This document shows positions 26,663 through 37,607 of a DNA stretch of 52,734 bases, one piece after another. The position numbers were made by a program, and so were the translations under genes. The stretch comes from Oscillochloris sp. (GTDB lineage Bacteria > Chloroflexota > Chloroflexia > Chloroflexales > Chloroflexaceae). The notes beneath the pieces were generated by a model. The model searched no databases. It was not told the origin of the DNA and saw only the letters and a program-made list of their open reading frames with translations. The stretch covers positions 1 to 52,734 of the forward strand of contig JAAUQO010000012.1 in the NCBI GenBank assembly GCA_012032775.1. Reading direction: 5' to 3'. How positions within the stretch are numbered: the stretch's first letter is position 1; the number at the start of each line of letters is the position of its first letter.

Positions 26663-29600
26663 ACAACAACCCGCTCATCGCCGAGAACATGCTTGAGTTC
26701 GCTGAGCAACCCGCTATTCACGGCGATTGTGTGCTGGCTTTGCAACACAACGGTTCCGACGCCGTTCGGCAGGTAAAGCGTCACATGATCCTCGCCGACA
26801 CTTTCGCGCAGAACGCTGTACACATCTTGCATGCGCCGCACATCTTCGTCGTAGTCTGCGGTGCGCGGCAGGTACAGCCGCAGGATGCGCCCTGTGAACG
26901 GCGCAGGTGCGATCGGCTCTGCGGGTGCGCTGCTCATTGTGCTTCCTTTCGAGGCTGAACCATTACGTTGGGTTTTGCCGTTGCCGTTGCCGTTGCTGCT
27001 CAGTTTCACCTGCGTGCGCACCGTCACCGGCGCTGCAACAGTAACCGGCGCCGGTTCCGGCGGTGCGGGAACCTGGGCGCTCAGCAGTTCGGCGGCGGCC
27101 ATCTCCGGCCCGCCTTCGATCAGCATCTCGCCTACGCCCTCGATATCCATCTCCGGTTGCACCGCTGCCGGCGGTAGGGCAACCGCGCCAAATATCGGCG
27201 CCTCCGCAGCCTCCACCACCAACTGCGGCGTGTCGCGGCGATTGTCGATCTTCGCCGTCACCTTAATCACTGCGTCGTCCTGGAAGAGATCGCCGGTTTT
27301 CGCCAAAACCTTCGGGAAACAGACCAGTTCGATCACGCTGGTGCGATCTTCGAGCTGCGCCACCAGCATGGCATCGCCCTTTTTGGTGGTGATCCGGCGC
27401 ACACCCGATATCACACCCACAAAGGTCATCTTCTGGCCGATCGACTCGTCGCTGATCTCGCTCAGTTCGCTCACGCCGGTCATATCCACCGTCGCTAATG
27501 CCTGAGCCACCGGATCTTCCGAGAGCGTCAGGCCGATCAGTTCCTTTTCCCAGAGCAGTTCCTCTTTTTTGTCGGCAGGCGTCTCGGTGAGCAACGGCAG
27601 CGGCAGGCGGCTGATAATGGCGTTGGCCGTATCGCCGCCGCTCTCGCCGAACATATCGAACAGGCTCACCTGACCGATCTCGCGGGCCTTCTGGGCCTCG
27701 GCACCGGCGCTAAGGGCCTGATCCAGGATCGCCAACTTCTGGCGCCGGGTGCCGGGCAGGCCGTCGAGTGCGCCGGCCTTGATCAAGCTTTCCAGCGTAC
27801 GCTTGTTGATCGCGTGGCGATCGACCCGCGCGCACAGATCCTCCAGGCTTTCGAAGGCGCCGTTCTGATCGCGCTCGGCGATAATCCCATCAACCGGACC
27901 TTCGCCCACATTCTTGATTGCGGCAAGGCCGAAGCGCACGCCACGCGGGAACTTGCTGCCGCTTACCTCCTCCAGGGTAAAGCTCTTTTGCGAAGCATTC
28001 ACACTTGGCGGCTGAACCGACACACCCAACCGGCGCGCCTCAAGCACACCCTTGCTCACATCTTCGGTTACGCCGCCGGCGCCAGAGAGCACCGCCGCCA
28101 TATACTCAACCGGGTAGTTAACCTTGAGCCACGAAGTCTGGTAGCTGAGCAAGCCGTAGAGCGTGGCGTGGGGCCGGTTGAACGAGTAACCGGCGAAGGG
28201 CAGAATCAGCTCCCAGAGCTGATCGGCGATCTCCTGGCTGATCCCCTTCTTGCGACAGCCCTCCTTGAAGATCGCGCCGTTCTCGGCCATCAGTTCCTTG
28301 TTCTTCTTGCTGATGGCTTTGATCACGACATAGGCCTGACCGAGCGTATAATCGGCGACCGTCTGGAGCAGTTGCATAATCTGCTCCTGGTACACAATCA
28401 CGCCATAGGTATCTTCCAGGATCGGCTTGAGAATCGGATGCAGATACTTAATCTGCGCGGGGTTATTCTTATTCGCAATGTAAAACGGGATCTGCTCAAG
28501 CGGCCGGGCCGGTAAAGCGCCACCATGGCGTAGAGATCATCGACGCGGGTCGGCTTCAACTGCATCAGATAGCGGGTCATCCCCGTAGACTCAAGCTGAA
28601 ACACATTCTTCGTCTCGCCGCGGCTCAGGCTCGCAAACACCTTCGGATCATTGGTCGGAATATCGGAGAGCCACATGCTCTCGCCGGTTGTCTGCTCGAT
28701 ATACTTCAGCGCCTCGGCCACGACCGACAGGTTGGTAAGGCCAAGAATGTCCATCTTCAGCAGGCCCATCTTGGCGAGGGTCGGGCCTTCAAAGGCGGCC
28801 ATCACGGCATGTTCGTCTTTGGTGGTGCGTTGCAGCGGCACAATATCTTCGAGCGGCGTGCGACTAACCACCACCCCACAGGCGTGGGTGCCGACCGAGC
28901 GCATACGGCCTTCGACCTTTTTGGCCTTATCGATCAGATCGCGCAGATGGGGCTGAGTCTCGTAGATCTGCTTCAACTCGGGCACCTTCTCAAGTGCCTG
29001 CGAGATCGTCGTACCGACCGGCAGCGGCGGGATGAGTTTGGCAACCTGATCGACCTCGTTGAGCGGGACACCGAGCACACGGCCCATATCGCGCAGGGCG
29101 GCCTTGGCGCCGAGCGTGCCGTAGGTGATAATCTGGGCCACATTCTCACGGCCGTACTTCCCGGCGATATAGTCGAGAATCTCGCCGCGGCGCGAGTCGG
29201 CGAAATCGGTGTCGATATCGGGCATCTCCAGGCGCTCGCGCGAGAGGAAACGCTCGAAGAGCAGCTTATTCTCGACCGGATCGACATCGGTGATTTCGAG
29301 CGAATAGAGTACCAGTGATGCGCCGGCGGAACCACGCGGCAGACATGGGATGCCCCGCGAGCGGGCGTATTTTACATAATCCCAGACGATCAACATATAA
29401 TCGGGAAAGCCGGTCGCATTGATCACATCCAACTCATCCTCAAGCCGGCGCATATAGTGATCGGGCGGTGCGCCGTTGCAGCGCTTCATCAACCCTTCTT
29501 CACACACCAGCTTCAGGTACGACGCGGCATCGTGGCCTGCGGGAATGTCGAATTCGGGCAATTGCACGCGGCCGAAGTCGAGTTTCAGGTTCGTCATGTC

Positions 29601-30425
29601 GGCGATGCGGCGGGTATTCTCAAGGGCGTCGGTGCCATAGCGCTTGAACTTCTGCCACATCTCCTCGCCCGACATAATATGGTAGCTCGCATCCATGGCG
29701 AAGTCTTTGGCGCAGAACTCCTGATAGGTCAGGTTCATGCCCATCGCCATCACCATATGCTGGGTCTGCTGGTCTTCGGCACGAATAAAATGGGTATCGT
29801 TGGTAGCGACAAGCGGGATGCCGAGTTCGCGGCCGATCCGCACCAGTTCGTCGTTGATCCCTTCCAGTTCGGGCGTATTATCGTGGAGTTGCAATTCGAG
29901 GAAATAGTTCTCGCCGAACAGATCGCGGTAATAGGCGGCAGTCTCGATTGCGGCTTTGCGCTGCTGATCCTGCACCTTCTGGATCACCTCGCCCGCGATA
30001 CACGAAGAGGTAACAATCAAGCCCTCGTGGTACTGTTCAAGCAGTTCGCGGTCGATGCGTGGGCGGGCGAAAATCCCCTTACCCATGCCGTCGAGGTGCG
30101 CGCGGGTCGTCAGACGAACCAGATTGCGATAGCCGACCTCGTTTTTGGCGAGCAGCAGCAGGTGATAATAGTTCTTCGAGCCCTTCGTCATCGCATCGCT
30201 GCGCGAGCCGGGGGCAATATACGCCTCCATGCCGATGATCGGCTTGATGCCGGCCTTTTTCGCAGCGTCGTAAAACTCCATCGCCCCGTACATTACACCG
30301 TGGTCGGTCAGGGCGATACTATCCATCCCAAGCTCTGATGCGCGGGCGGCGATCGCCTTGGTGGGGGCGTATCCGTCCAGCAGGCTATACTCGGAGTGGA
30401 CATGCAGATGGACAAAGTCTTTCAT
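26653..30425 (-). CDS. dnaE: DNA polymerase III subunit alpha (one frameshift)
   Basis: About 1,257 residues when repaired; the replicative DNA polymerase catalytic subunit. An N-terminal PHP domain (HLHVHSEYSLLDG, LTDHGVMYGAMEFY) is followed by the polymerase core with catalytic Asps in PDIDTDFADSRR and CLPRGSAGASLVLYSLEITD. Next come tandem HhH (FGLAAIKNVGEGPVDGI), an OB fold (VGVISGVRRITTKKGDAM) and a C-terminal domain after a low-complexity Pro/Ala/Asn linker. The frame breaks at GG 28502-28503 on the plus strand: adding one G/C turns RPGRLSRSRF into RPGPLEQIPFYIANKNN and joins TYG to VIVYQEQIMQ. An essential gene broken this way is almost certainly a sequencing error. No intein is seen. 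Confidence 0.95.
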
Positions 30426-30939
30426 AAATGCTTTACACCACTACTACTGCAATTCGGCGCAACACTGGAATGAAACGAACGTTTTCCACATGCTTGCTGT
30501 CAGAACATGCGCGCTGGAATGGCATGGATCGACATAAGTAAATGCAATCAGGGGATGTGACCGGCGCAGAACGTATTATAGCACACGGATCCCATGCTGG
30601 AAGGGTGTAAAGATTACAACAACAGGCCTAAGGTGTCGGGCGCAGGGTTGTAGCCCGCATTCGCATCTCACAGCGTGTCATTTGTAAAATTGCAGTTACG
30701 GAAAACCTGACAGCGCCGTGTGCCGACGGGATACTATAAAGATACCCTTGCCCATACCTCTTAGTATCCGGTTCCGTGTTTGCGGCGGTTTCGCTGAACC
30801 ACCATATTGCCGTGCCCGACGAAGACGAGACGATTGTGGCCGTGAACGATGCCTGGCCTAGCGTTACAGACGGCAACGACGGCAACGACGATTTCGCGGA
30901 CCTGTTGTGCGCCTCGCATCACCAGGGTCAGATCCGGCT
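30426..30939. other. 514-base region without a supportable gene
   Basis: I see no convincing coding frame. Open frames here lack ribosome sites and recognisable composition. The dnaE leader occupies the left part. The section 30700-30940 ends with short GGCAACGAC tandem units and could be the remains of a gene, but no family can be named. Confidence 0.4.
30572..30583 (-). promoter_or_regulatory. Extended -10 element upstream of dnaE
   Basis: On the minus strand TGCTATAAT (-10 TATAAT at 30575-30580) lies 150 bases before the dnaE ATG. No good -35 sits at the normal distance, which extended -10 promoters can tolerate. Confidence 0.45.
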
Positions 30940-31923
30940 TCAATCCAGGTAGCGATCGGGGCGTAACACATACTGCCACCAGTTATTGGCGATCCCATCG
31001 CTGTTACCGGCGACCCGCGGCAGATGATCGAGCCACCAGAGATGGTGGCCGCGCATGTCGCCGTGGCCCCATTCGCCGGCCGCGATCGGGCGGGCCGGGG
31101 CGCTCAGATCCGGGAAGTTGTACCAGGCGTCGGCTTTTGATTGCACCACCCGCTGATTGCCCCAGTCGTAATCGCGCATGCTGCTGGGTGCAAAATGGAC
31201 ATTCCCGCATTCGGCGCGACCGGGCGCGGACTGGTCGTAACGGGTGAAGCGCTCCCAAAGGTTGCGCTCGCCGCGCTGGTTGCGATACACATGGCTCATG
31301 ATCGATTCGACCCGATGCCCGAAATTCTCCAGCATACAGCCGACATCGCGCTCGTAGTTGAAGCCCATCACCACAAAGCGCCGGCTACAGGCCGCGCCCA
31401 GGCTCAATGGCGGCGCATTACACCAGACTGCGCCGGCGCCGATCATGCGGCTCTCGTAGTAGCCGGCGTAGGGAAAGCCGAACAACCAGACCTCGTCGAT
31501 CGCGTTGCGCAAAATCTGTTCCACCACCCCAAACTCGGCGAGCAAGCGTTCGTAATCGGCACTATCCGGATCATGGAAACCGCCCCGGCGCTGCCAACAG
31601 TCCAGGTAGCTTGTGTCGTGGTAGCGAAAGCCGTCGATCTTGGCCGGATAGCCATCCACAACATGGCGCTCGACGATGGTGTAGGCTGCGGCGCCGCCGG
31701 AACATGCGGCCAGATCGGCGCGATACTGTTCGGCCAGGGTGTCGGGATCGTGCCAGCCGAAATGCGTGTGCAGACGCCGCCCGCCATGGGCTTCGAGAAT
31801 CGGATCGTGGGTGATCATCAGTACGCGCAGCGGAATAGCTTCCGCCGACCGATCGCCGCTCAGCAGCGAACGTGATTGCGACGCTGCCTGCTTACGTGAG
31901 CCAAAGAGCCAATCGAACATCAT
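30940..31923 (-). CDS. Conserved hypothetical protein, ~327 residues
   Basis: I do not recognise a characterised family. The chosen start is ATG 31923 (AAGGAAT upstream), giving MMFDWLFGSRKQ; the longer frame upstream has no homologous look. There is no signal peptide or membrane helix. Residues ~35-110 contain VLMITHDPILEAHGGRRLHT. The middle has DEVWLFGFPYAGYYESRMIG, and then VMGFNYERDVGCMLENFGHR and ESIMSHVYRN. The many aromatic and acidic residues and paired His suggest an enzyme-like fold, but no catalytic motif can be claimed. It is divergent from the DUF4015 protein gene. Confidence 0.65.
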   Translation of the reverse strand: MMFDWLFGSRKQAASQSRSLLSGDRSAEAIPLRVLMITHDPILEAHGGRRLHTHFGWHDPDTLAEQYRADLAACSGGAAAYTIVERHVVDGYPAKIDGFRYHDTSYLDCWQRRGGFHDPDSADYERLLAEFGVVEQILRNAIDEVWLFGFPYAGYYESRMIGAGAVWCNAPPLSLGAACSRRFVVMGFNYERDVGCMLENFGHRVESIMSHVYRNQRGERNLWERFTRYDQSAPGRAECGNVHFAPSSMRDYDWGNQRVVQSKADAWYNFPDLSAPARPIAAGEWGHGDMRGHHLWWLDHLPRVAGNSDGIANNWWQYVLRPDRYLD

Positions 31924-32141
31924 TATTCCTTTCCTTGTGCTCCGGTTTGACGGCGAAGTCGCCAAATCAGCGCAAATAACACTGAATGTCCTGACATTTG
32001 CGTCGTTTTCATGCCGGTCTTCAGGCAGTCTTGACAATGGGCTGTAAAAATTTTATCATGCTTCGCATATACCCGTAGCTGCATCAACCAAACAGGTATG
32101 TGCGATATCGGCACTCAGTACACGGTTCAGGAGAAAACTTG

Positions 32142-34250
32142 ATGGCGCGCGCTTTCCGGCCCGGACACGTCTCCCCGTTGCGACGTATTCCCGGCGCATT
32201 GCTGTTCCTACTTGTGCTTATTTTTGCGGCCGCGTGTAGCAGTTCGCCGCCGCCGGTTCTGACCGGCACAATCACCGATGCGTACACTGGTGAACCGATC
32301 AACCAGGCAAGTATTGTGATCGGCGAAACCACGGTTACGACCGACCCCGCCGGCATGTTCAGTACAATCGATTGGTCTGCGGAAGATACGGTTGCGATCA
32401 GCGCGCCGAACTATGAACCGTTCAATCTGAGTTTGCAGGAACAACCGGAGATTGCCGCCAGCGAACAGTTGACGATCACAGTGGATACGGTGTTGCGGCC
32501 GAATGTGATCAGCGGCGTCGTGCGGGACGATTTTACCGATGAACCGATCGCCGGTGCGGAACTGGCGGTTACGCTTGATGTCAGCAATACGTTGCAGGCT
32601 GTAACCGACGCCGAAGGCCGCTACAGCTTGAACGGCGTGCCGGAGCAGTTCGATCTGCAGATCACGGCGCCCGATTACGCCGCCGAGGAAACAACACTCA
32701 ACCGTGCCATCAGCCACGATGTGGTGCTGCGCCCGAATATTCTCACCGGTACAATCATCGATCGCTATACCAACCAGCCGGTTGCCGACGCGACGGTGCG
32801 TGTCGGCGCACAGCAAACCGTGACCGACGCCGAAGGGCGCTATCGGCTGACGGAACTGCCGGCCGATGCGACGAATGTCGAGATCAGCGCCGATGGCTAC
32901 GCCGGCCTGTTGCAGGAGTTGGAGCGCACCACGGCCCTTGATGCGGTGTTACGCCCGGATACCTTGCGCGGCACATTGGTGAATGCGGAAACCGGCGCGC
33001 CGGTTCAGAATGCGACGATCATCGCAACGGCAACCTACCCCGGCACTGATGTGGCGTTTGCGCGGGTTGATGACAGCGCCGACGGGAGCTTCACCCTTAA
33101 CGGCTTGCCCGAGAGCGGCTATTTGCAGGTGCTGGCGCCCGGTTATCTAAAGACGGTGCTGGAGATCAAGCCCGGCGAGTTGCCGAGCACGATCAGCATG
33201 GAGCCGTTCTATGTCAAGGCGCTCTACATCACTGCGGCCGTCGCCAGTGTGCCGAGCCTGGTGGAAGAGTATGTCGATCTGATCGAGCGCACCGAGCTGA
33301 ATGCGATTGTGATCGATCTGAAGAGCGACCTGCGTGATGATCTCGGCCTGGTGTATTACGATACGCAAGTGCCGTTGGCGCAAGAGTTGGGCCTGAGCGC
33401 CGATTATATCGACATGGCCGGACTGGTGAAGAGTTTGAACGAGCGGGGGATTTATACGATCGCGCGCATTCAACTCTTCTCGCACGACAATGTGCTCTCC
33501 GACGCCCGCCCCGAATGGTCGATCCGCTTGAAGGAGACCGGCGAGGTGTATGCCGATTATCCCGGCCCCGGTATTCGCTATGCGTACCTTGATCCGACCA
33601 ACAAGAATGTCTGGGATTACAACATTCAGTTGGGTGTCGAGGCCGCGCTGATGGGCTTCGACGAGATCAACTACGACTATGTGCGTTTCCCCGATTGGTA
33701 CGGCGATAGGCAATCGTTTACCGATACGCTGCTCTTTTCGGAGCCGCTTGATCCGGTGAATAATCCGACCCGCATGTTCGAGGTGATCGCGGAATTTGCC
33801 GAAACGGCGCACCGGGCTGTCAACGGCGCCGGAGCCTACACATCGCTCGATGTGTTTGGGCGCACCGTGCTTGGCGCCTCGCTCACAATTGCGCAGGACA
33901 TCACGCTGCTCGGTGAGCATACCGACTATGTCGCGCCAATGCCGTATCCGTCGTTGTGGTGGAGCGGTGTGTTCGGTGTTGATGTGCCGGTGCGCTATCC
34001 GTATGAAGTCCTGAAAGGCTCGACGGCCTCTGGTGCGGAATTGATGGCCGATACCTATGGTTTGCAACGCCCCTGGCTGCAAGATCATACCGACCCCTGG
34101 GCGCCGGTGGTGGTTACGTATGGTCCCGAGGAATTGCGCGCCCAGATCCGTGCGGTCGAGGAAGTTCCGAGCGCCGGCGGCTGGATGCTGTATGACTCGG
34201 CGAATGCCTACCGCGGCGCCTTTAACGGTGGGATAGACCCCGAGGAATAA
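32142..34250 (+). CDS. Lipoprotein with carboxypeptidase-regulatory repeats and a DUF4015 glycoside-hydrolase-like domain
   Basis: About 702 residues from ATG 32142 (AGGAG upstream). The signal peptide ends in the lipobox FAAACSS. Four consecutive beta-sandwich repeats of the carboxypeptidase regulatory type follow (LTGTITDAYTGEPI, ISGVVRDDFTDEPI, LTGTIIDRYTNQPV, LRGTLVNAETGAPV; ~35-345). The C-terminal ~350 residues match the DUF4015/putative glycosyl hydrolase fold, a TIM barrel related to GH13-type enzymes: NAIVIDLKSDLRDDLGLVYY, IYTIARIQLFSHDNVLSDAR, YLDPTNKNVWDYNIQLGVEA, FDEINYDYVRFPDWYGDR. The Asp/Glu residues in FDEINYDYVRFP are likely catalytic. It probably acts outside the cell on a polysaccharide of unknown kind. 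A 95-bp repeat copy follows 58 bases later. Confidence 0.88.
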   Translation: MARAFRPGHVSPLRRIPGALLFLLVLIFAAACSSSPPPVLTGTITDAYTGEPINQASIVIGETTVTTDPAGMFSTIDWSAEDTVAISAPNYEPFNLSLQEQPEIAASEQLTITVDTVLRPNVISGVVRDDFTDEPIAGAELAVTLDVSNTLQAVTDAEGRYSLNGVPEQFDLQITAPDYAAEETTLNRAISHDVVLRPNILTGTIIDRYTNQPVADATVRVGAQQTVTDAEGRYRLTELPADATNVEISADGYAGLLQELERTTALDAVLRPDTLRGTLVNAETGAPVQNATIIATATYPGTDVAFARVDDSADGSFTLNGLPESGYLQVLAPGYLKTVLEIKPGELPSTISMEPFYVKALYITAAVASVPSLVEEYVDLIERTELNAIVIDLKSDLRDDLGLVYYDTQVPLAQELGLSADYIDMAGLVKSLNERGIYTIARIQLFSHDNVLSDARPEWSIRLKETGEVYADYPGPGIRYAYLDPTNKNVWDYNIQLGVEAALMGFDEINYDYVRFPDWYGDRQSFTDTLLFSEPLDPVNNPTRMFEVIAEFAETAHRAVNGAGAYTSLDVFGRTVLGASLTIAQDITLLGEHTDYVAPMPYPSLWWSGVFGVDVPVRYPYEVLKGSTASGAELMADTYGLQRPWLQDHTDPWAPVVVTYGPEELRAQIRAVEEVPSAGGWMLYDSANAYRGAFNGGIDPEE

Positions 34251-34308
34251 CTGATGTTGGCCCGGGTCGGCGTTTTGTCGCCGTCGCGGGCCAACTATCT
34301 TCGCCTCG

Positions 34309-34403
34309 TACCGGTCGGCCTACGTCCGTCGCGGGTTTGTAACGGCCTTGAGGCCGTCACCGTGCGCTGTGCGCCGTAAACGTACGTACGCTTGAGCGTA
34401 CTA
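34309..34403 (+). repeat. 95-bp interspersed repeat, copy 2
   Basis: The same length and orientation as copy 1 (15569-15663), about 95% identical by eye. It carries both TTGA-loop hairpins (ACGGCC-TTGA-GGCCGT and GTACGC-TTGA-GCGTAC). It ends 17 bases before the amidase-like gene's ATG, so it would form the 5' leader of that mRNA if transcribed. The stems are unchanged between copies; the differences fall outside the paired bases. Confidence 0.75.
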
Positions 34404-34420
34404 GAAGATTGGCGGATCCT

Positions 34421-36840
34421 ATGAAACAGATGCGCTTCGCAGTCGGCATCGCCGCACTTCTGCTCGCCGCCGTCCTTCTGCCCTTTGCCCCTGCAATAGG
34501 TTATGCGGCGCGGCCGATCGCGCAAACCGGCCCCGGCGCCCGGATCGGCACCTGGGAACTGACCAGTGTTGCCGATTGGGAGGCCGGCGAATTGAGCGGC
34601 CTGCTGGTGACGAATAATGCCGGCGGTGAATTGCGCATGGACGCAGGCCGCGCCAGCGGAACATTCGTCTCGGCGCCCTTCCAGACGAGTTTCGCCGCAA
34701 ATGCGGTCGGCGCGCTCTGGAATGCCGAGATCATCAGTGGAACGACGTTGTTGTTCGAGGTGCGTGGGCGCAGCGATGATCCTGCTGATGATGCCGGATG
34801 GGGTCCCTGGCAACCATTGCCGGCCGGCGGGGCCGGAGTTGCCGATGACGATGAGACGCGCACCACGGTTGATGTGGTTGAGTTGCCGGCCGATTCGCGC
34901 TACCTTCAGGTGCGGGTCGGTTTTACCAGCGGCATCGATCGCGCCTCGGCCATCCTCAATTCCGCCACGATCTCCTATCTCGCCACGGCACAGTCAACCC
35001 CGATCGCGGTAACCGGTTTACCGCGCCGGCCGATCTTTTTTGGGCCAACCACCCGCACGCCGCGGCCTGCCGTTGTGCCGCGTGCGGATTGGAGCGGTCG
35101 CACCGCCGCCGCTCAGCCGGGGCGGGCCAATCCGCGCGGGATTGTGCTGCATCAGATCGACGCCGCGCCGGCAGTTACAACCACCCTCGATATTCTGCGC
35201 GCCGAACTGGCCTTCCAGACCGAAGTGCTTGGTTGGGATGATCTGGCCTATCACTACCTGATCAGCGATGACGGCACTGTGTTCGAGGGGCGCCTGGGTG
35301 GCCCGACATCAGTGGTCGATCGCTTCGCGATCGGTGGGCCGGCGGTACATATTGCGCTGATTCTGCCGCGTGACGACGAGCCTTCTGCGCAAGCTCAGGC
35401 GGTGCTGGTTAATCTGCTGGCATGGCTTGGCGAAGCCTTTGATATTGCGCCCACCGGCGAGTATCGCGTGGTGCGCGGCGGTGATCTACGGCCGAGTATC
35501 GTCGGCCACGACACGGTTTCGCCCGTGGCCCCCGATCCATATCCGCCGCTGGAAAGCCTGATCCCGACTCTGCGTGAACAGGCCGACGAATCGATGATCC
35601 GTTCGCGCTGGTATTTTGCCGAGGGGAATGTTGCCGATTACAGCCAGCGCCTGAGTTTCTACAACCCGACCGACCAACAAGCCGCCGCCCGCGTGACATT
35701 AGTGCGTCCCGGCGGGCTGCGCCGCTGGTTGAGATTGTGCCGGTGCCGCCGCAGGCCCGCGCCGATCTGAATGTGAACGATATTATCAGCAACACCGATG
35801 CATTACCGGCGGTTGTCGAGTCCAGTGCGCCGCTGCTGGTTGAGCGCAGTATGGGCCTGACCACCGATATCGACGGCGGCCCCGGCATCGCCGAACTGTC
35901 GCGGGTCTGGTATTTTGCCGAGGGCAGCACCACTGACGAAACCGCTACCTACCTGATTCTATTCAACCCGAATGCGGCGGCGGTTAGCGGTACGGTGACA
36001 TATATGCGCCAGGATGGAACCCAACTGGAGCAGGATATTCAGATTGCCGGCCAGGCGCGCCTGGTGATCGCAGTGCAGGATATTACCTTGCCCGACGGCA
36101 CGCGCCCGTTGCTGAACGCCGAGTTCGGGATGCGGGTGGTCACATCTCAGCCGATCGCCGCCGAGCGGACAATGCGCTTTGGACCGAATGCCGCCGGCTT
36201 GCACACCGGCCGCGGGATCACGGATCTCGCGCGCAGTTGGTACTTCGCCGAGGGTACGACCGAGGGCGAGTTTGAGTTGCGCCTGCTGGTGTTAAACCCG
36301 AACGATCAGCCGGCGAATGTGGCGGCGACCTTCCTCGATCCGGAGGGGAACAGCACGCTGCGCCGTTACGCGATTCCGCCGCGTACGCAACTGGAGATCG
36401 ATGTGGACGAAGTGGTGCCCGAGGAAGGGGTTTCAACCACGGTGCGCTCCGATCGGGCTGTGGCGGTGGAGCGCGCGATGATCTTTAACGAGGGCGCCGC
36501 CGGCACGATCAGCGCGGGCGCAACTGCGCCGAGCTACGGCTGGGCCTTTGTCGATGGGCGTACAACCGACGCCGCGTATTATCTGGCGATCAGTAATCCG
36601 AACCGCTTGCCGGCATTTGTCACCGTTGAACTCAGTTTCGGCGACGGGGCCAGCGGCTCGCAGAGCTTTGTGGTGCCGGGGAATGCCCGCTATACCCTGG
36701 CGGTGCATGAAATTTACCCCGATGAGGGCAGTGTGACGGCGATTGTCCGCAGCACCCAACCGATCGTCGCCGAGCGTTCGATCTATCCCGGCGGCGGCAC
36801 CCGTGGTGGTGCAACCATCCTCGGCTTCCCGCTCCCGTAG
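34421..36840 (+). CDS. Exported PGRP/amidase-like protein with WYFAEG repeats (one frameshift)
   Basis: About 806 residues once repaired. The signal peptide is residues 1-29 (FAVGIAALLLAAVLLPFAPA). After a ~200-residue beta-rich domain comes a peptidoglycan-recognition/amidase_2-like domain (GIVLHQIDAAPAVTTT, LAYHYLISDDGTVFEGRLGG, VVRGGDLRPSIVGHDTVSP). The usual Zn-binding His in IVIHHT appears as LHQ and the last ligand region is changed, so it may bind rather than cut muropeptides. Four DUF5719-like repeats follow, each opening with a WYFAEG-type motif (RWYFAEGN, VWYFAEGST, SWYFAEGTT, GWAFVDGRT) and ending with an ERxM/ERSI motif. The frame breaks at CC 35722-35723; CCC restores GGLRPLVEIVPV. 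Confidence 0.82.
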
Positions 36841-36861
36841 TTGATTCGGTCGTGAAATACC

Positions 36862-36892
36862 GTAGCCGCGCAACACGTGCGCGGCTACTTTT
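36862..36892 (+). terminator. Rho-independent terminator after the amidase-like gene
   Basis: GTAGCCGCGC (36862-36871) pairs perfectly with GCGCGGCTAC (36879-36888), and TTTT follows. It lies 22 bases past the stop at 36840. It also sits just beyond the convergent gene's stop at 36899, so it may serve both. Confidence 0.8.
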
Positions 36893-36898
36893 GTGTCA

Positions 36899-37512
36899 CT
36901 AGGAGCGTCGCGCCAACCGGTTCAGAGCCGCCGCCGCAAGGGCTGCAGCGGCCATAACGGCGCCGCCAAGCAGATCTGCCGGCGGCAGCAATCCGACCAA
37001 TTCGGCCGGCGGCTCACTCACGCTGCTGATCTCAGTCGGCGCAGGAACTTCCAGCATTGCCGCGAGGTTATGCAATGTCGGCACGATCGAACCGGCGTAG
37101 CCGCGACCGATCGAATCACGCAGCATGCTCAGCGGCGGGATCGTCGGCAGGGTGTAGAGCGTCAGCGCTACGCCGTTCGTCACGCGACAGCCGCCGGTAG
37201 CCGGCTGCAGATCAAACATCCAGATCTGCGCGATCCCAGGCATCCCGGGCAAGCCGACGCGCCAGGCGAATCGATAGGGCGGCTGCCAGATCACGATCTT
37301 GTTTGCGGTGACATAATTAATGCCGCGCATACACTGCTGCGACTCGAAAACCGCGCCCTGCGTAAGCGGCGCGTCATCGAGCACCCGGATGGCGCGTACC
37401 TCTTGCTGCCGGCCAATTCAGGGTGGCGCAACACATCACTGACAACTTCCCAGACAGCCTCTACCGGTGCAGCGATCAGCGCGCTTGCGGCGGCTCCGGC
37501 ATAGCGAAACAT
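36899..37512 (-). CDS. SRPBCC/polyketide-cyclase-like protein with C-terminal membrane helix (one frameshift)
   Basis: About 204 residues once repaired. ATG 37512 has a GAAGGAG site. The N-terminus is typical of the START-like/SRPBCC fold (ALIAAPVEAVWEVVSDVLRH), followed by EVRAIRVLDDAP, ANKIVIWQPPYRFAWRVGLP and IAQIWMFDLQPATGGCRVTN. The last ~25 residues form a hydrophobic helix (LGGAVMAAAALAAAALNRLA) with a basic tail, suggesting a membrane tail anchor. The frame breaks near 37399-37403: one added G on the minus strand turns SKRYAPSG into SKEVRAIRV. Ligand unknown. It may share a transcript with the NAD kinase gene 95 bases upstream. Confidence 0.8.
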
Positions 37513-37607
37513 ACGAACTCCTTCGGTCGGCGTGGGGCGTACGATATGGGGCCTGCGGCATAAGTAACGCTGCACACCATACCGTTCTCCGCTCACGCCT
37601 TGATTCA

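Noticed and set aside
28398-28510. Natural split of dnaE, as in intein-split polymerases
   Set aside because: No intein sequence is present at the break; one added base gives an unbroken conserved polymerase motif.
30628-30979. Small open frames in the gap left of the hypothetical protein gene
   Set aside because: No ribosome sites, no conserved motifs and low similarity to the codon use of neighbours. Possibly gene remains, but not supportable.
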